DNA of 64,000 bases from Kumtagia sp963839725 (GCA_963839725.1 CAWIWT010000033.1:146799-210798); one strand, 5' to 3'. Counted from the stretch's first letter, positions 52,294-61,594 are shown. Notes: generated from the sequence alone by a model not told the origin. Numbers and translations are program-made.

Positions 52294-52797
52294 ATGGACC
52301 GCCTTGACCGAAAAATCCTTCGCCTTTTGCAAGAGGACGCAACGCTGGCTGTGGCCGACATCGCCAAGAAGGTCGGCCTTTCAACCACACCGTGCTGGCG
52401 GCGTATCCAGAAGCTGGAGGAAGAGGGCGTTATTCAGCGGCGCGTAGCCATCCTGGACCCGGCCAAGATCAACGCCCGCGTCACCGTATTCGTATCGATC
52501 CGCACCAGTTCGCACAGCCACGAATGGCTGCGCCGGTTCTCGGAAGTTATTCAGGAATTTCCGGAAGTCATTGAATTCTATCGTATGAGCGGCGACATCG
52601 ACTACCTGTTGCGTGTCGTCGTTCCGGACATCGGCGCCTATGACGCGTTCTACAAGCGCTTGATCGCCAAGATCGAGATCCGCGACGTATCATCTTCCTT
52701 CGCGATGGAGCAGATCAAATACACGACTGAACTGCCGCTCGACTACCTCTTGCTTGAGAAGGAAACCGCGTCTTATGGGGCGGGCGCGGGAATATGA
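52294..52797 (+). CDS. Lrp/AsnC-family transcriptional regulator
   Basis: A 167-residue protein. The N-terminal HTH (LDRKILRLLQEDATLAVADI, GLSTTPCWRRIQKLEEEGVI) is joined to the RAM ligand-binding domain (FPEVIEFYRMSGDIDYLLRV, FYKRLIAKIEIRDVSSSFAM). It probably responds to an amino acid and controls its own or nearby genes. It is rightward and alone; the preceding 110 bases are AT-rich (gaagaatatttttcccccgg). Confidence 0.9.
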   Translation: MDRLDRKILRLLQEDATLAVADIAKKVGLSTTPCWRRIQKLEEEGVIQRRVAILDPAKINARVTVFVSIRTSSHSHEWLRRFSEVIQEFPEVIEFYRMSGDIDYLLRVVVPDIGAYDAFYKRLIAKIEIRDVSSSFAMEQIKYTTELPLDYLLLEKETASYGAGAGI

Positions 52798-52807
52798 TTC
52801 CAAGAAA

Positions 52808-53278
52808 TTACCTCCGTTTGGACAGCAATGGGTTCGATGCGAAGCGCGGTACGCCCAGTGAAGGTGGCGCAGCCGCTACTTCGGCCTGGCCAATCGAATA
52901 TGCGGAATCCACAACCTTGACCCCGTCGATCATGAAAAGTTGCGTCTGCTCACGGGAGGTCTTCAATCTGCCGACCACACTGACCGGTTCATAGTTTTCC
53001 GTCGCACGGTATGGCTTCTTCGGAAACACGTGGATGACCTGATCTGTCGGGGGTTGGGGCATGTGACTGCAGGCGCCGGGATAGGGCACCAGCATAAACT
53101 CGTAGACGAGATCGCCGTCGCGATCTGCCGGCAGCAGATAGCCTTCGATCCGTACTGGCTGGCTCGCCGTTAGGGCGGTTCCATCTCGCAGTTCGGGCCA
53201 ACCGATTTGCAACACTTCGGCTCGGGCGGTTGTTGCAGCCAGGAGAATGATGGCTGAAACGGAGATCAAGAGACGCAT
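52808..53278 (-). CDS. DUF3299-domain exported protein
   Basis: A 156-residue protein with a signal peptide (MRLLISVSAIILLAATTARA) and a DUF3299 domain: IGWPELRDGT, VRIEGYLLPADRDGDLVYEF, MLVPYPGACSHMPQPPTDQV and VVGRLKTSREQTQLFMIDGV. The Cys-x-His pair in the middle may bind metal. Members occur with transport and metal-handling genes. Start at 53278 preferred because it begins the signal peptide. Confidence 0.8.
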   Translation of the reverse strand: MRLLISVSAIILLAATTARAEVLQIGWPELRDGTALTASQPVRIEGYLLPADRDGDLVYEFMLVPYPGACSHMPQPPTDQVIHVFPKKPYRATENYEPVSVVGRLKTSREQTQLFMIDGVKVVDSAYSIGQAEVAAAPPSLGVPRFASNPLLSKRR

Positions 53279-53330
53279 GACGACCACCGGTTGACGTTCC
53301 AAATTTAGAGCAGTTGATCGGGCCGGGCGA

Positions 53331-53618
53331 TCATTTCTTCGCTAACCGCTCCAGCGTCTTTTCTGCAGTCAATTCTCGGACAGTATCCTTGCCGTTCCAG
53401 CGGGCGGTCTTGTCTGTCGAAGCGGCGAGCCGCTGTGCGGTTTCGAGCGCGGCCGCGTGAAGCGTCATGGACCGCTTGCCGATCGAACGCAGCGCCCAGT
53501 TGACCGCCTTTTTCACAAAATTACGCGGGTCGGTCGAATATTTCTCGATGGTTGGCAGATACCCGATGAAGGTTGCCTCCGGCTCCTTCTTTCCGCGCCG
53601 GAGAGCCATCCGCACACT
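53331..53618 (-). pseudogene. AlkD-like DNA alkylation repair protein, C-terminal fragment
   Basis: MALRRGKKEPEATFIGYLPT, then YSTDPRNFVKKAVNWALRSI and GKRSMTLHAAALETAQRL match the C-terminal HEAT-like repeats of AlkD-type DNA glycosylases. The similarity stops near 53618; upstream codons are unrelated. The integrase gene and its control region begin there, so the element appears to have split the gene. The missing N-terminal part should lie beyond the right end of the element, outside the window. Confidence 0.75.
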
Positions 53619-53624
53619 ACCGCA

Positions 53625-53694
53625 GACTACCGCCGAGTAACACAACCCCTTGCATTCCAAGGCTTTCCTGCCATTTATGCCGTGGGCGGTAGTC
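53625..53694. repeat. 10-bp inverted repeat flanking the presumed attachment region
   Basis: GACTACCGCC (53625-53634) and GGCGGTAGTC (53685-53694) are perfect inverted copies, and the left one is preceded by a direct copy of actaccgc (53617-53624). They sit between the alkD-like fragment and the integrase gene, where integrase arm or core sites are expected. Confidence 0.5.
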
Positions 53695-53760
53695 GCCAAC
53701 TAACGCGGATAAATTAAAACCGGGTTGGGTAATGGGTTCGGTACAGGCTGGGAAGAAACG

Positions 53761-54981
53761 ATGAAGATCACCACGCAAAAACAGGTCGAGACGGTGCCGG
53801 CGAAGGCGACGCCCTACGGTCTCGGCAACAACCTCTATCTCGACGTCAAGGGCGAGAGCGCCCGCTCCTGGCTGTTCATCTGGAAGCTCCGCGGCAGGAA
53901 CGAATATGCCGGGCTCGGCTCGGCCAGCGGCAGCAAGGGTCACAAGGTGTCTCTCGTGGAAGCCCGCAAGAAGGCGGATCAGTACCGGGCACTGATCGCC
54001 CAGGGCAAGGATCCGCGCGCCGAGGGCCGCAGGGCGTCGCTCACGCTCGGACAGGCGGCGGAAGCCTATATCGAGCGCCACAAGGCCGGCTGGAGGAACA
54101 TCAAGACGCTGCATCGCTGGAAGCACTCTTTCTTCGACCACGCGAAGGAACTGGTCGACAGGCCATTGGCGATGATCACCGCAGCCGACATCAAGCCTGT
54201 GGTGGATCGTTTCTGGCACCGACCGACCGGACGCGAGCTTCGCACCCGGCTGGAAACGATTTTCCGTGACAACCGCACCCTGCTAGCAGCCAATCACGTC
54301 AACCCGGCCACCATGGAAGCGCTCGGATTGACCCGCTGCCGCCGTAAACGCGGCACGGTCCGGCATAGCCCGGCAATGCCCTATGAAGAGCTGCCGGGCT
54401 TCATGACGACGCTCAGGGAGCGCGAGACAAGAACATCGGGGCCACAGGGAGAGTTGCGCGTGGCATCCTCGCTTGCCATGCAGCTGCTGATCCTCACGGC
54501 CACCCGCACCGCGGAAACGCTCGGAGCCGAATGGCGGGAGTTTTCGTTCGATGATGCCGGGCCGGCCGGACCACGCTGGACGCTTCCCGCACACCGCACC
54601 AAGTCGAATGTCGAGCACATCATCCCGCTCACCAGGGAAATGCTGGTGGTGCTGGAGCGGATCCCGAGGAGCAAGGATGGCCGGCTGTTCAACCTCGGCC
54701 ATTCCGCCCTGCTGGATGCGCTCCAGAGCATGCCGGGCTGCTCCGGCTATACCGTGCATGGCTTCCGCTCGACGTTCGTCGACTATGTCCGCGACGAAAC
54801 CGCCTTCGATCGCGCGGTGATCGAGGAAACCTATGGCCACGACCCAGCTCTCAACGAAGCCGAGCGGGCCTACCGGCGCGGCAAGGCAATGAAGAAGCGG
54901 CGGATGGTGCTGGAGGCCTGGAACTGCTTACGCGAGACGCGTCGAAGGTGGTTCTTTCCCGGCCCCGCCAGGGTGGCGTAA
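53761..54981 (+). CDS. Tyrosine-type site-specific integrase (DUF4102 N-terminal domain)
   Basis: A 406-residue integrase of the P4/prophage CP4-57 type. The N-terminal DUF4102-like domain runs YGLGNNLYLDVKGESARSWL to EARKKADQYRALIAQGKDPR. Catalytic residues are visible: Arg in LILTATRTAETLGAEWREF, His-x-x-Arg in YTVHGFRSTFVDY, the second His region in YGHDPALNEAE and the Tyr nucleophile in RAYRRGKAMKKRR. The frame is intact, unlike most genes of the element. The start at 53761 is preceded by GGGAAG. Confidence 0.9.
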   Translation: MKITTQKQVETVPAKATPYGLGNNLYLDVKGESARSWLFIWKLRGRNEYAGLGSASGSKGHKVSLVEARKKADQYRALIAQGKDPRAEGRRASLTLGQAAEAYIERHKAGWRNIKTLHRWKHSFFDHAKELVDRPLAMITAADIKPVVDRFWHRPTGRELRTRLETIFRDNRTLLAANHVNPATMEALGLTRCRRKRGTVRHSPAMPYEELPGFMTTLRERETRTSGPQGELRVASSLAMQLLILTATRTAETLGAEWREFSFDDAGPAGPRWTLPAHRTKSNVEHIIPLTREMLVVLERIPRSKDGRLFNLGHSALLDALQSMPGCSGYTVHGFRSTFVDYVRDETAFDRAVIEETYGHDPALNEAERAYRRGKAMKKRRMVLEAWNCLRETRRRWFFPGPARVA

Positions 54982-55141
54982 TTTTTAGTCCTAGCGCTTG
55001 CCGCGCTTGGCTATCAGGTGCTTGGCGACAGGGTCTGAAGTGCACCGGAGTCACCTTACCGTTAGGATACTGCCGATACATGAAGGCACCGATGGCTAAC
55101 ATCGCCATCAGTATGATGAAGCCCATGAGCCTGAAGCTCAT
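54854..55141 (-). CDS. Small membrane protein of the element (hypothetical)
   Basis: The frame begins with a membrane helix (MSFRLMGFIILMAMLAIGAF) followed by MYRQYPNGKVTPVHF. The full open frame would overlap the 3' end of the integrase gene by ~130 bases on the other strand, so the true end may be earlier if a base has been gained. It lies just downstream of 55166-55348. No function assigned. Confidence 0.4.
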
Positions 55142-55165
55142 CGGTCGCGACCGATCGTTCGCATG

Positions 55166-55348
55166 TCATTGATTTCCGTTCGCGTTAAGCCGCATCAGCA
55201 GCAAGCCCATGTGGTACTTGGCCATGCTTTCGACATCGCCGTAGAAATGGCGGATCATCAGCGCTTGAACCTTGGTTTCCCATCCCCAGTTACGTCTTTC
55301 GTAACTCAGCGCCTTCTGCAGTTCCCTGAGTGCCTCTTCGTCAGTCAT
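55166..55348 (-). CDS. Small hypothetical protein (60 aa) of the element
   Basis: MTDEEALRELQKALSYERRN followed by a short charged helix-rich sequence with several Met (HFYGDVESMAKYHMGLLLMR). It has no recognised family. It is in the same direction as the other cargo genes of the element, which favours it being real. Confidence 0.45.
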   Translation of the reverse strand: MTDEEALRELQKALSYERRNWGWETKVQALMIRHFYGDVESMAKYHMGLLLMRLNANGNQ

Positions 55349-55731
55349 TGAGAGCCTGTTCGACGCTGACCGCCTGCATGGCGATGCTGTTGAGGATTTC
55401 GGCGGGCTTCGCGGCGGGTTTTCACGACCATCAGATACGGAAATTTGTCGCCAGTTATCCTACCCATTCGCCACTAGTTGCCTCGCTGCGATGTGGAAAG
55501 ATTTGCCATAGGTGAACAGGCCCATCGCCGTTGTGCGCTCGTCTGCAACGGCCACAGATTATCAGCGAACCGATTCCGGGGATGCGAGCAATAGCCTCCC
55601 GCGCGACGGCAATTACTACCCTCACCCCCTCGCAAAAACCGCAAGTTTTTGAGCGAAGTGTTCTGTATTATCGCATGGCGCGGCCCTTCTCAGCCTCGCT
55701 GGCGCGCCTGGTGTAACGAGGAGCGCGACCT
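55349..55731. other. Stretch with only fragmentary coding traces
   Basis: On the minus strand a frame around 55500-55640 reads VVIAVAREAIARIPGIGSLI followed by ICGRCRRAHNGDGPVH, with a CxxC pair, but it lacks a start and is flanked by stops. It is probably another decayed element gene that I cannot identify. Confidence 0.3.
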
Positions 55732-56116
55732 TCACGTGAGGCTCGACCCGCAATGCCGCCGGACGTGCGGGTAGAGCATGGCGGCCAAGGCGTGCGCCTG
55801 CGGGACACCGTCCAGCTCGTGACCGCGGCTATCATCGGCCCCCAGCGGACATTGCCCCATCAGCTCCAGCAGCTCCGGCTTGCGGTCCTCGACGATATCC
55901 GGAATCGCCCTCAGTAAGCGCAGAGACGGCCGTCAGAGCTGGTTTCTGTCGATGAGCGCATGATTGTCCCCGGCCTTTGCTCAGGATGCACAGGACGAGC
56001 CTCGCATGCTCCGTGCCGAAGCGATCGATAAGCCTAGCGATAGTGGCTACGGCGCGGGTTTCGCCAGGCAATGCCCAGATGTTGCGGTCAACAATTCGAT
56101 GCCGAATTTGAAACAT
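55732..56116 (-). pseudogene. Phage-type hypothetical protein with a frameshift
   Basis: From an ATG near 56116 the frame contains ETRAVATIARLIDRFGTEHA followed by RLVLCILSKGRGQ. Near 55917 the reading must change (GCGCTTACTGAGG, one extra base) to continue as RAIPDIVEDRKPELLELMGQ and HALAAMLYPHVRRHCG to the TGA at 55732. This two-part pattern is common in phage-encoded helical proteins of rhizobia, function unknown. Confidence 0.45.
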
Positions 56117-56237
56117 AGGGAGAGCACGCGAGGATCTGGCGGCGAATGAGTTCTCGCGAGCATCGGGCACCCCGAGGCGGTGAAGTGCGGGATATTTGCG
56201 CCGAAGCGGGGGAATGCGCAAGGGAAAGAGGGACCGC

Positions 56238-56323
56238 ACCTTACGCAACGTTATGTTAACCCTGCTAGGGCACCTTCGCGCGTGTCGGGACGGGTTGCGT
56301 TAGATGGGTTCCGATCGGCGTCC
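56238..56323. repeat. Direct repeat A, copy 1, regulatory candidate
   Basis: acc-ttacgcaacgttatgttaac, then cgggttgcgttagatgggtt and ccgatcggcgtcc. It matches 56410-56497 over ~86 bases with scattered differences. It lies between two leftward element genes and likely acts as promoter or operator. Confidence 0.55.
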
Positions 56324-56409
56324 GGCCGGCCCAGCCCCCGCCTAGCCCCGCGGCGGCCGGACGCTCGGGGGCAAGAAGGGGAACCTCTCGGCGGATCAGC
56401 GCAGCCGTC

Positions 56410-56497
56410 ACCTTACGCAACGTTATCTTAATTCTGCTGCGGTAATCTGCGCGTATATCGGGCCGGGTTGAGTAATGGGGGGTTCCGATCAGCGTCC
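56410..56497. repeat. Direct repeat A, copy 2, regulatory candidate
   Basis: acc-ttacgcaacgttatcttaat, then cgggttgagtaatgggggg and ttccgatcagcgtcc. The core CGGGTTGxGTAATGGG also occurs at 53721-53736 in front of the integrase gene, giving a third partial copy. Confidence 0.55.
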
Positions 56498-56550
56498 AGT
56501 TGGCTACCCAGTTTCCTCGGGAAGGGCGGCTGGACGCACTGTTTTAGTGA

Positions 56551-56916
56551 TCAGATCGTACCAATCGCTATCTGGGTCAGGCCCGGCCTCGCATCGAGCT
56601 GCGCTGCGCCTTCCTGCCCACGGAGCATACTGGACCAGCCAAGCGGGTGAGCGAAAACATGATGGCCCGCAACGCCACGCTGTCCGATCCTTGAGCGAGC
56701 GAAAAGGTTGCCGATAAGCTGCGCTTCGACCTTGGCGGCGCCCGCATCGAGCTCCTCCCGATAATGCTTTCTCAACGTCATCAATCCGAAGCCGACGACA
56801 TGCGCGATCTTGTCTTGCGGAAGCCCGAAGCCAGACAGGAGATCGACGATTCGCCGGTCCTTCGGCGTCGGCTGATGGCTCGGTCGGCCGCCTTTGTCCT
56901 TGGGGTTTTTATCCAT
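56551..56916 (-). pseudogene. Small-terminase-like HTH protein of the element, frameshifted at the C-terminus
   Basis: MDKNPKDKGGRPSHQPTPKD begins the gene; VDLLSGFGLPQDKIAHVVGF followed by GLMTLRKHYREELDAGAAK forms a helix-turn-helix seen in many phage terminase-associated proteins. The expected next part (GSDSVALRAIMFSLTRL) is in another frame after a T-run near 56712, so the C-terminus is garbled. The start is 56916 or 56937. Confidence 0.55.
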
Positions 56917-57037
56917 GAAAGTGGCCCTTTCATCCATAGAGGCCATAAACCTGTTTTCTACAGCAAAAAAATTCTGTGAATGTGGCCCGCGCGGCCTGTC
57001 CGCCGGAGGGGTTTGCAAATCCTGAAAACCGCCCCCC

Positions 57038-57401
57038 CTAGTACCAAATTCCTTTCAAGCCCGCTTCCTCGGCCTTCTGCTTCGCCGAATCATCGCCTGC
57101 TTGCTAAGGCACTGCAGATTGTCGATCGCCAAAACAACTGCTCGGATTACCATGATGCGGGACGATGTGATCCACCACAGGTCAATTGGGTATGATGCGT
57201 GCCGACACACAGCACGCCTGTGGCCCGGCAGGTCTAAGCGTCGCGTGCCAAAACCTTGAGCCGAAGCTTGCCACGTTCGTGTTTTATACCACGCCTGCCA
57301 TGGCTCGGCGCCGCGCGAAGGGACGAGGTGCGATCGTCCATCGTGCCGAGCCTGGTGGACAGGCTGCGGATCGCTGGCTTGAGATTGGCCAGCCTGGTCA
57401 T
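57038..57401 (-). pseudogene. HNH endonuclease of the element with several frameshifts
   Basis: Pieces in successive frames are MTRLANLKPAIRSLSTRLGT, EPWQAWYKTRTWQ, LRLKVLARDAWTC, VDHIVPHHGN and DNLQCLS..DDSAKQKAEEAGLKGIW to the TAG at 57038. Together they spell a phage HNH nuclease of ~120 residues with its DHI and Asn blocks. HNH proteins of this kind act beside terminase in packaging. The coding length is not a multiple of three, confirming the net frame change. Confidence 0.65.
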
Positions 57402-57630
57402 TGCGCCCGCCCGCTCGATCTCGAAGATGCAGGCTGCCAGCTCGCGATATGTCCGCTCGGTCCATGGATCGAAGCGGTCGGCCTCCAACCCTTCCAGCGA
57501 ACCGGCAAGCGTGCGATTAAAGCGGTGCATGAAGGTGACATCGGGATCCGACGTGTACCCGTAGGCCATGATCGAGGCATTATCCTCGCACAAGCAGAAT
57601 GTCGATCTGCTCAACCTCAACGGTGCTCAT
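57398..57630 (-). pseudogene. Hypothetical element protein upstream of the HNH gene
   Basis: MSTVEVEQIDILLVRG is followed, after a one-base shift, by NASIMAYGYTSDPDVTFMHR and RTYRELAACIFEIERA. Its ATG overlaps the stop of the preceding gene (57627-57630). No family recognised. Confidence 0.4.
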
Positions 57631-58069
57631 TGGCTTTCAACCTGAACCACACGAGGACCATTGTGGCGTTCGTGCCTGGCGTCGTCCCTCAGGTCCTTGC
57701 CATCCCTGCCTGCCTTGACGCCATGCGCCATACCGTGGGATCATCGCTGGGCTTGCGGCCCTTGCTGGCTTCCATCGCACAGAACATCGAACCGGAGGAC
57801 ATAACGAAGTCGCCCATGGCGTAAGTGCTGGTCGGTTGCCAGACGCCCTTGAACGGTATTGACCTGGCTGTTTCGAGTACCTTGATGCGGTCAGAGAGGG
57901 CCACGGCAATTTGTGCCACAAGCCTGAGCGTGCCGCCGGCGCTCATTGGCCGGGCACGATCCTTGATCTCAAATGCGCGCAGGAACAACGCGATCATCTC
58001 ATCGACCTTGGCGAGCTGCCGTGAAGTCCTTTGGAGGTATTTTCGGATGATGTTCCATGGCTCGATCAC
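57627..58069 (-). pseudogene. Phage structural/tail-fibre-like protein with collagen-like end, frameshifted
   Basis: It starts with GTG at 58069 (IEPWNIIRKYLQRTSRQLAK), then a coiled segment (AVALSDRIKVLETARSI) and FKGVWQPTSTYAMGDFVMSS with GSMFCAMEASKGRKPSDDP, a carbohydrate-binding-like module frequent in phage fibres. After a shift near 57730 a charged end (GRQGKDLRDD) leads to the stop at 57627. Confidence 0.5.
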
Positions 58070-58071
58070 CC

Positions 58072-59150
58072 CTATGCCGGCAAATCGGAGCCGAGCCCCA
58101 TGCCACGCTAGTGGTTTTGACCAGCGCATTGTCGCGCAGCTTCGTTGCCCCGAAAAAGACTTCGCACTTGAAGCCGACGAGATCCCTTTGCCAAAGCGAG
58201 ATCAGCTGCGTCGACGCGGTGCTCGGCGAATGGGGCTCAAATCAAACTGCAGCGAACTGTGTGTCGCGGATCGCAATTCAAGCCCTAACGTATCGCCGGC
58301 AATGCCGCTGCCATCGAGCAGCACCAGCTCGCCAGCGCTCAGGCCATCGGAGACGATGCAAGGAACGTTGAACATCGGCCACCGAGGCGACATATCCGGA
58401 AATATGAAATGTCGCCGTGGAAACCAGCGTGGCGGCGCTCTGCCGACATCCGGGCACAGGCAAACAGCTTCGACTCAGCAGTCAAATCGCCTGGCGTACC
58501 ATCCACCTGAGATACCTCCGCGGCCGCTTGCGGTATCCCGGAGCTGCCATTCACGGCGAACCGCTCTCGATCGCGTTGAAGAAAACAGTGTCGACCGTCA
58601 CCGAAAGCGCGCGCCTAAGCTCTGCGCTGAGAAACGCCATGCCGCCTTGCGGCATAAACGTCAAAAGTTCTTTGTGAAGCGCAGATCGCCGCGGCCTTGA
58701 TCGGCACCACAATGGCCGTGTCGAAGCCAGCCGCGTCACGCCCTTGACGCCCGCTTCATTGACGTAAGTCGGCGCGATGCTGGCGGTCATGAAGGTGACC
58801 TGCTGGTTGAACGGATCCGCAGCAACATGCCGTCCATCAGCTTAAAAAAAGCGCTGCTATTGCGAAGCAATGGCGCGAACGAGTTGAGCAAAGTGTTGTG
58901 GCCGCGAGCCCGGTAAGTCGCTGTCCGACGTCAGCCCGGGCAGCGTGAGTCGACTTGCGGATCTGTCCGTGATGCGGCCGTGCTCCTCGTCGAGCGCGCG
59001 TGTGACGAGATCCGGCAGTGCCGAGCGATTGATGCCGACAATGTCGGTGACGCTGGCGTCTCGCTGCAACAGGATCGCGGTCGCGTATTGCGCCAAAGAC
59101 GCGCTGCGAACTTCGTGGGCCGGCGATGGAATGCTGATCTTCATGGTCAT
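58072..59150 (-). pseudogene. HK97-type major capsid protein of the element, multiply frameshifted
   Basis: Pieces in order are MKISIPSPAHEVRSASLAQY, AFFKLMDGMLLRI, TASIAPTYVNEAGVKGVTRL, LLTFMPQGGMAFLSAELRRA followed by LSVTVDTVFFNAIESG, VPCIVSDGLSAGELVLLDGS, and SLWQRDLVGFKCEVFFGATK with LRDNALVKTTSVAWGSA to the TAG at 58072. Order and spacing fit a phage major capsid protein of ~350 residues without a long scaffold domain. Several frame changes are needed, so no complete capsid protein is made as read. Confidence 0.6.
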
Positions 59151-59193
59151 TGGCGGCGTTCCGGGTGATTTGCCGCAGGACTAGAACATCCGC

Positions 59194-59446
59194 TCACGGT
59201 TTGCTGTTACGCGTAACGAACTCGATTTCCGCCTCGAGCGCCTTGCGCCAGAACGACTGCGCCGCCTGGGTGACTACGCACCAGGGGAACTCTTGGCCGG
59301 CATACGCTGGCCGCAGCTCTCCGACCTTAATCAAGAAGAAACGCGATCGTCTCCTCGACGTCCACCGGATCCGGGAACAGTAGCCGCCGCAGCCCGGCTT
59401 GCTGCTGCTCGCGATACCGACGCTGGCGCTCAGCTGCGGTTTTCAC
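59194..59446 (-). pseudogene. Small phage-type protein (AERQRRYR family), one +1 shift
   Basis: From GTG at 59446: KTAAERQRRYREQQQAGLRR, DVEETIAFLLD, then after one extra base near 59329 KVGELRPAYAGQEFPWCVV and ALEAEIEFVTRNSKP to the TGA at 59194. Short Arg-rich proteins with this AERQRxYR start are common just before capsid genes in rhizobial prophages. The start overlaps the previous stop (GTGA). Confidence 0.5.
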
Positions 59447-60318
59447 TCCGCCGCCTTCAGCAGATCCGCCATCGCGTCCCGTTCGGTCTGCTCGCGTACC
59501 AGTACGTCGGCGATTGGTTCCGGCAGCAGGGCGTCGAGCCGCTCTCGCACCAGCTGCATCAGCACCACCTGGCCGACCGCCTCGCATTCCACCGCCTGGT
59601 ATTCGCGGTGCGGTTTGTAGCGGTTGTCCTTCTGGTGATGACCAGTCCGCTCAGTCGCGGATTGGCGTCAACCTGCTCCTGCGTCAGCGCGATCCGCTCC
59701 CAAGAGCCGTCACTGAAGTCGCGGCCCGCATGACGTTCCAGATAGCGCCTCGTGTTGGCCTCGATCTGGTCAGCAGGCCCGCGGAGTTCGTGATCGCCGA
59801 TGTAGAGCACACGGCGCAGGTTACCCGAGCGCGCACCACCTCGGTCACCAGGAAGCCGCCGCATTGCCCGCCGGTCGCAACGATCGGCACGAGGTACTCG
59901 TACGCCAGGTCGGTGAGCACGCCCTTCACGGCACGGCTTTCGCAGATGATCAGCGGGGTGACGTCCCTGCCCACGCATCGATACGTGCATAGCGGGCGCG
60001 CTCCAGCACGTACTCGTACACCGAGCGTTGAAAGCCCGGCTCGGTGAGCTCGCGGCTCTCGTCAAGGATCCACTCCCAAGGGACAAGCCCCTCTTGGCGC
60101 AGGCGCATGGTTGCCTCGCTGACGTCCTGCGAAGGGGTTCGCTTCATGCCCTCGTTGTGCTTGGGGACCACGCCCATCTGTTCCAGCTCATAGAACAGGA
60201 ACCGGCCGTTGGTCGGCAGCGCGCCGTCGCGCTCATGCTGTCGCAACAGCTCCAGGCAGGCGCGCTGCAAATTGCCGGCCTTGGTGCCAGGTGCCGAAAG
60301 CAGGGCTTCGTCGTTCAC
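59443..60318 (-). pseudogene. TOPRIM-like phage/ICE protein, frameshifted
   Basis: It starts with GTG at 60318 (GAGAAGG upstream): LLSAPGTKAGNLQRACLELL, LPTNGRFLFYELEQMGVVPK, GLVPWEWILDESRELTEPGF. After frame changes come LIICESRAVKGVLTDLAYEY, VPIVATGGQCGGFLVTEV, RRVLYIGDHELRGPADQIEA and KDNRYKPHREYQAVECEA, ending LLKAAE. The ESR and GDHE motifs resemble a TOPRIM metal site. About 290 residues if repaired. The family is widespread but its role is not established. Confidence 0.5.
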
Positions 60319-60523
60319 GCAGCCTTCTCGGTCGGTTGCGCCGGCTGGCTGTCGGATGTCGCTTCTGCGGTTGTAGGCTGGACGATAACGTAGCAAACAT
60401 CCCAAAAATCCGGGCGCCTTCGCCAATGGCCCGGCCCACGGCAGGCAGGTCCGCGACAATGATTTCGTTCTTGGGGTGGGTGCTGGCGGTCACCCGCCAG
60501 GTTAGAGAGACGCGATAACTCAT
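60315..60523 (-). pseudogene. Small element protein, frameshifted at a T-run
   Basis: MSYRVSLTWRVTASTHPKNE, IIVADLPAVGRAIGEGARI, then after a T5 run near 60405 the frame changes to DVCYVIVQPTTAEATSDSQP ending in the GTGA that starts the TOPRIM-like gene. Unknown function. Confidence 0.45.
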
Positions 60524-60728
60524 TTGCTTTCCTCCTCTAGTTCGCTGCGCATTTCCTGAAGTTTTGTCCGAGCGAAATGGCCGCGCGCTTCGGCGTCTGC
60601 TGCTGCGGTGAACGGCAACGGCGGCTGATCTTTGTCCGGACGACGAGGGCGAGCGCTCCCGGCTCTCAGCTTGAAGCCGCCGGGCAGTTTTCGTCTTTCG
60701 AAAAGCGGTCGCGGTTTGAAGCTGTCAT
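60520..60728 (-). pseudogene. Small basic element protein, frameshifted
   Basis: MTASNRDRFSK, then after a shift KLPGGFKLRAGSARPRRPDK and LPFTAAADAEARGHFARTKL ending MRSELEEESK with an ATGA overlap to the next gene. Its own ATG overlaps the upstream stop as well. Unknown function. Confidence 0.45.
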
Positions 60729-60922
60729 GGTTTTTTCTCCATCTGATCGAACAGTCCGGCGATCGGCATGGCCATGAGGTAGATGACCTCGTCCGCCGAC
60801 GCGCCGACGAATGCCGGCAGGTCGGCGAGATCGAGCTCGGCACGGCGGACATTGGGGATCCGCCGGCCGTTCGGCTCGAGGCTGTGATGGCGTACCGCCA
60901 CTTGCCACCTCGCGCGGCTCAT
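60725..60922 (-). CDS. Small element protein (65 aa), intact
   Basis: MSRARWQVAVRHHSLEPNGR followed by RIPNVRRAELDLADLPAFVG and DEVIYLMAMPIAGLFDQMEK. Overlaps its neighbours on both sides by ATGA, which fixes start and stop. Possibly a DNA-binding accessory protein; no family recognised. Confidence 0.5.
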   Translation of the reverse strand: MSRARWQVAVRHHSLEPNGRRIPNVRRAELDLADLPAFVGASADEVIYLMAMPIAGLFDQMEKKP

Positions 60923-61413
60923 CCGCGCCACTCCGGCGAAAAAGGGATTTCGTCATTGAGATCGATGGACCCACCGGCATTGGGCTGTGACGCCTGCGAT
61001 GCCTGGGCATAGGCGTTCGGCTTCGGCGGTGCTGGCGTGACGTGGATTGCGATGGGCTGCGGCTGCTGGGCGTCGAGATCGGCACAGCGAACACGCACCT
61101 GGGGTCCGACGTGGCCGTCCGGGTTCTGGCCCATGATGATGGAGTATGCGATCCGATGCCGGCCCATTGCTCGGCGTCGTCATCGATCTCGTTTAAGGAT
61201 TGCCGCATTGGTCGCGTTCAGCCAGGCCTCCCGCTCCGACTGGGCATGCGACAGCACGATGACCGGCTTGCCCTTCAACCCCGGCTCCACGCGGACATGC
61301 GAGACACGGGCGATCAGTTCACGCTTGGCGTTCTCCTTGAGCCACGGCTGCAGCCACTTTGCGGAGATCGAATTGCCGCCTTCCGGGTAAGTTTTTTCGA
61401 CACTGATAGTCAT
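60919..61413 (-). pseudogene. Element protein of ~164 aa with two compensating frameshifts
   Basis: MTISVEKTYPEGGNSISAKW, LIARVSHVRVEPGLKGKPVI, LNATNAAIL, then other frames with DDDAEQWAG and HRIAYSIIMGQNPDGHVGPQ, and finally NAGGSIDLNDEIPFSPEWRG. The acidic DDEIPF-like tail recalls single-stranded-DNA-binding proteins, but the body was not recognised. Confidence 0.45.
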
Positions 61414-61594
61414 TGCGTTTGCGCCTCCCTGGCGCTGCCCGGACCGTCTGCGGCCGTCCGGATCGCCGTCTTTTCGCCTTTTCCTCCCCCTTTCTCCGGG
61501 AGGGGTATGTTTTTGCCGTAACGCGTCACAAACATTGATTTCATTGACTTTTTGCCGTCACAAAAAACGATCTTTCGGCGCGGTCTGTGACGGC

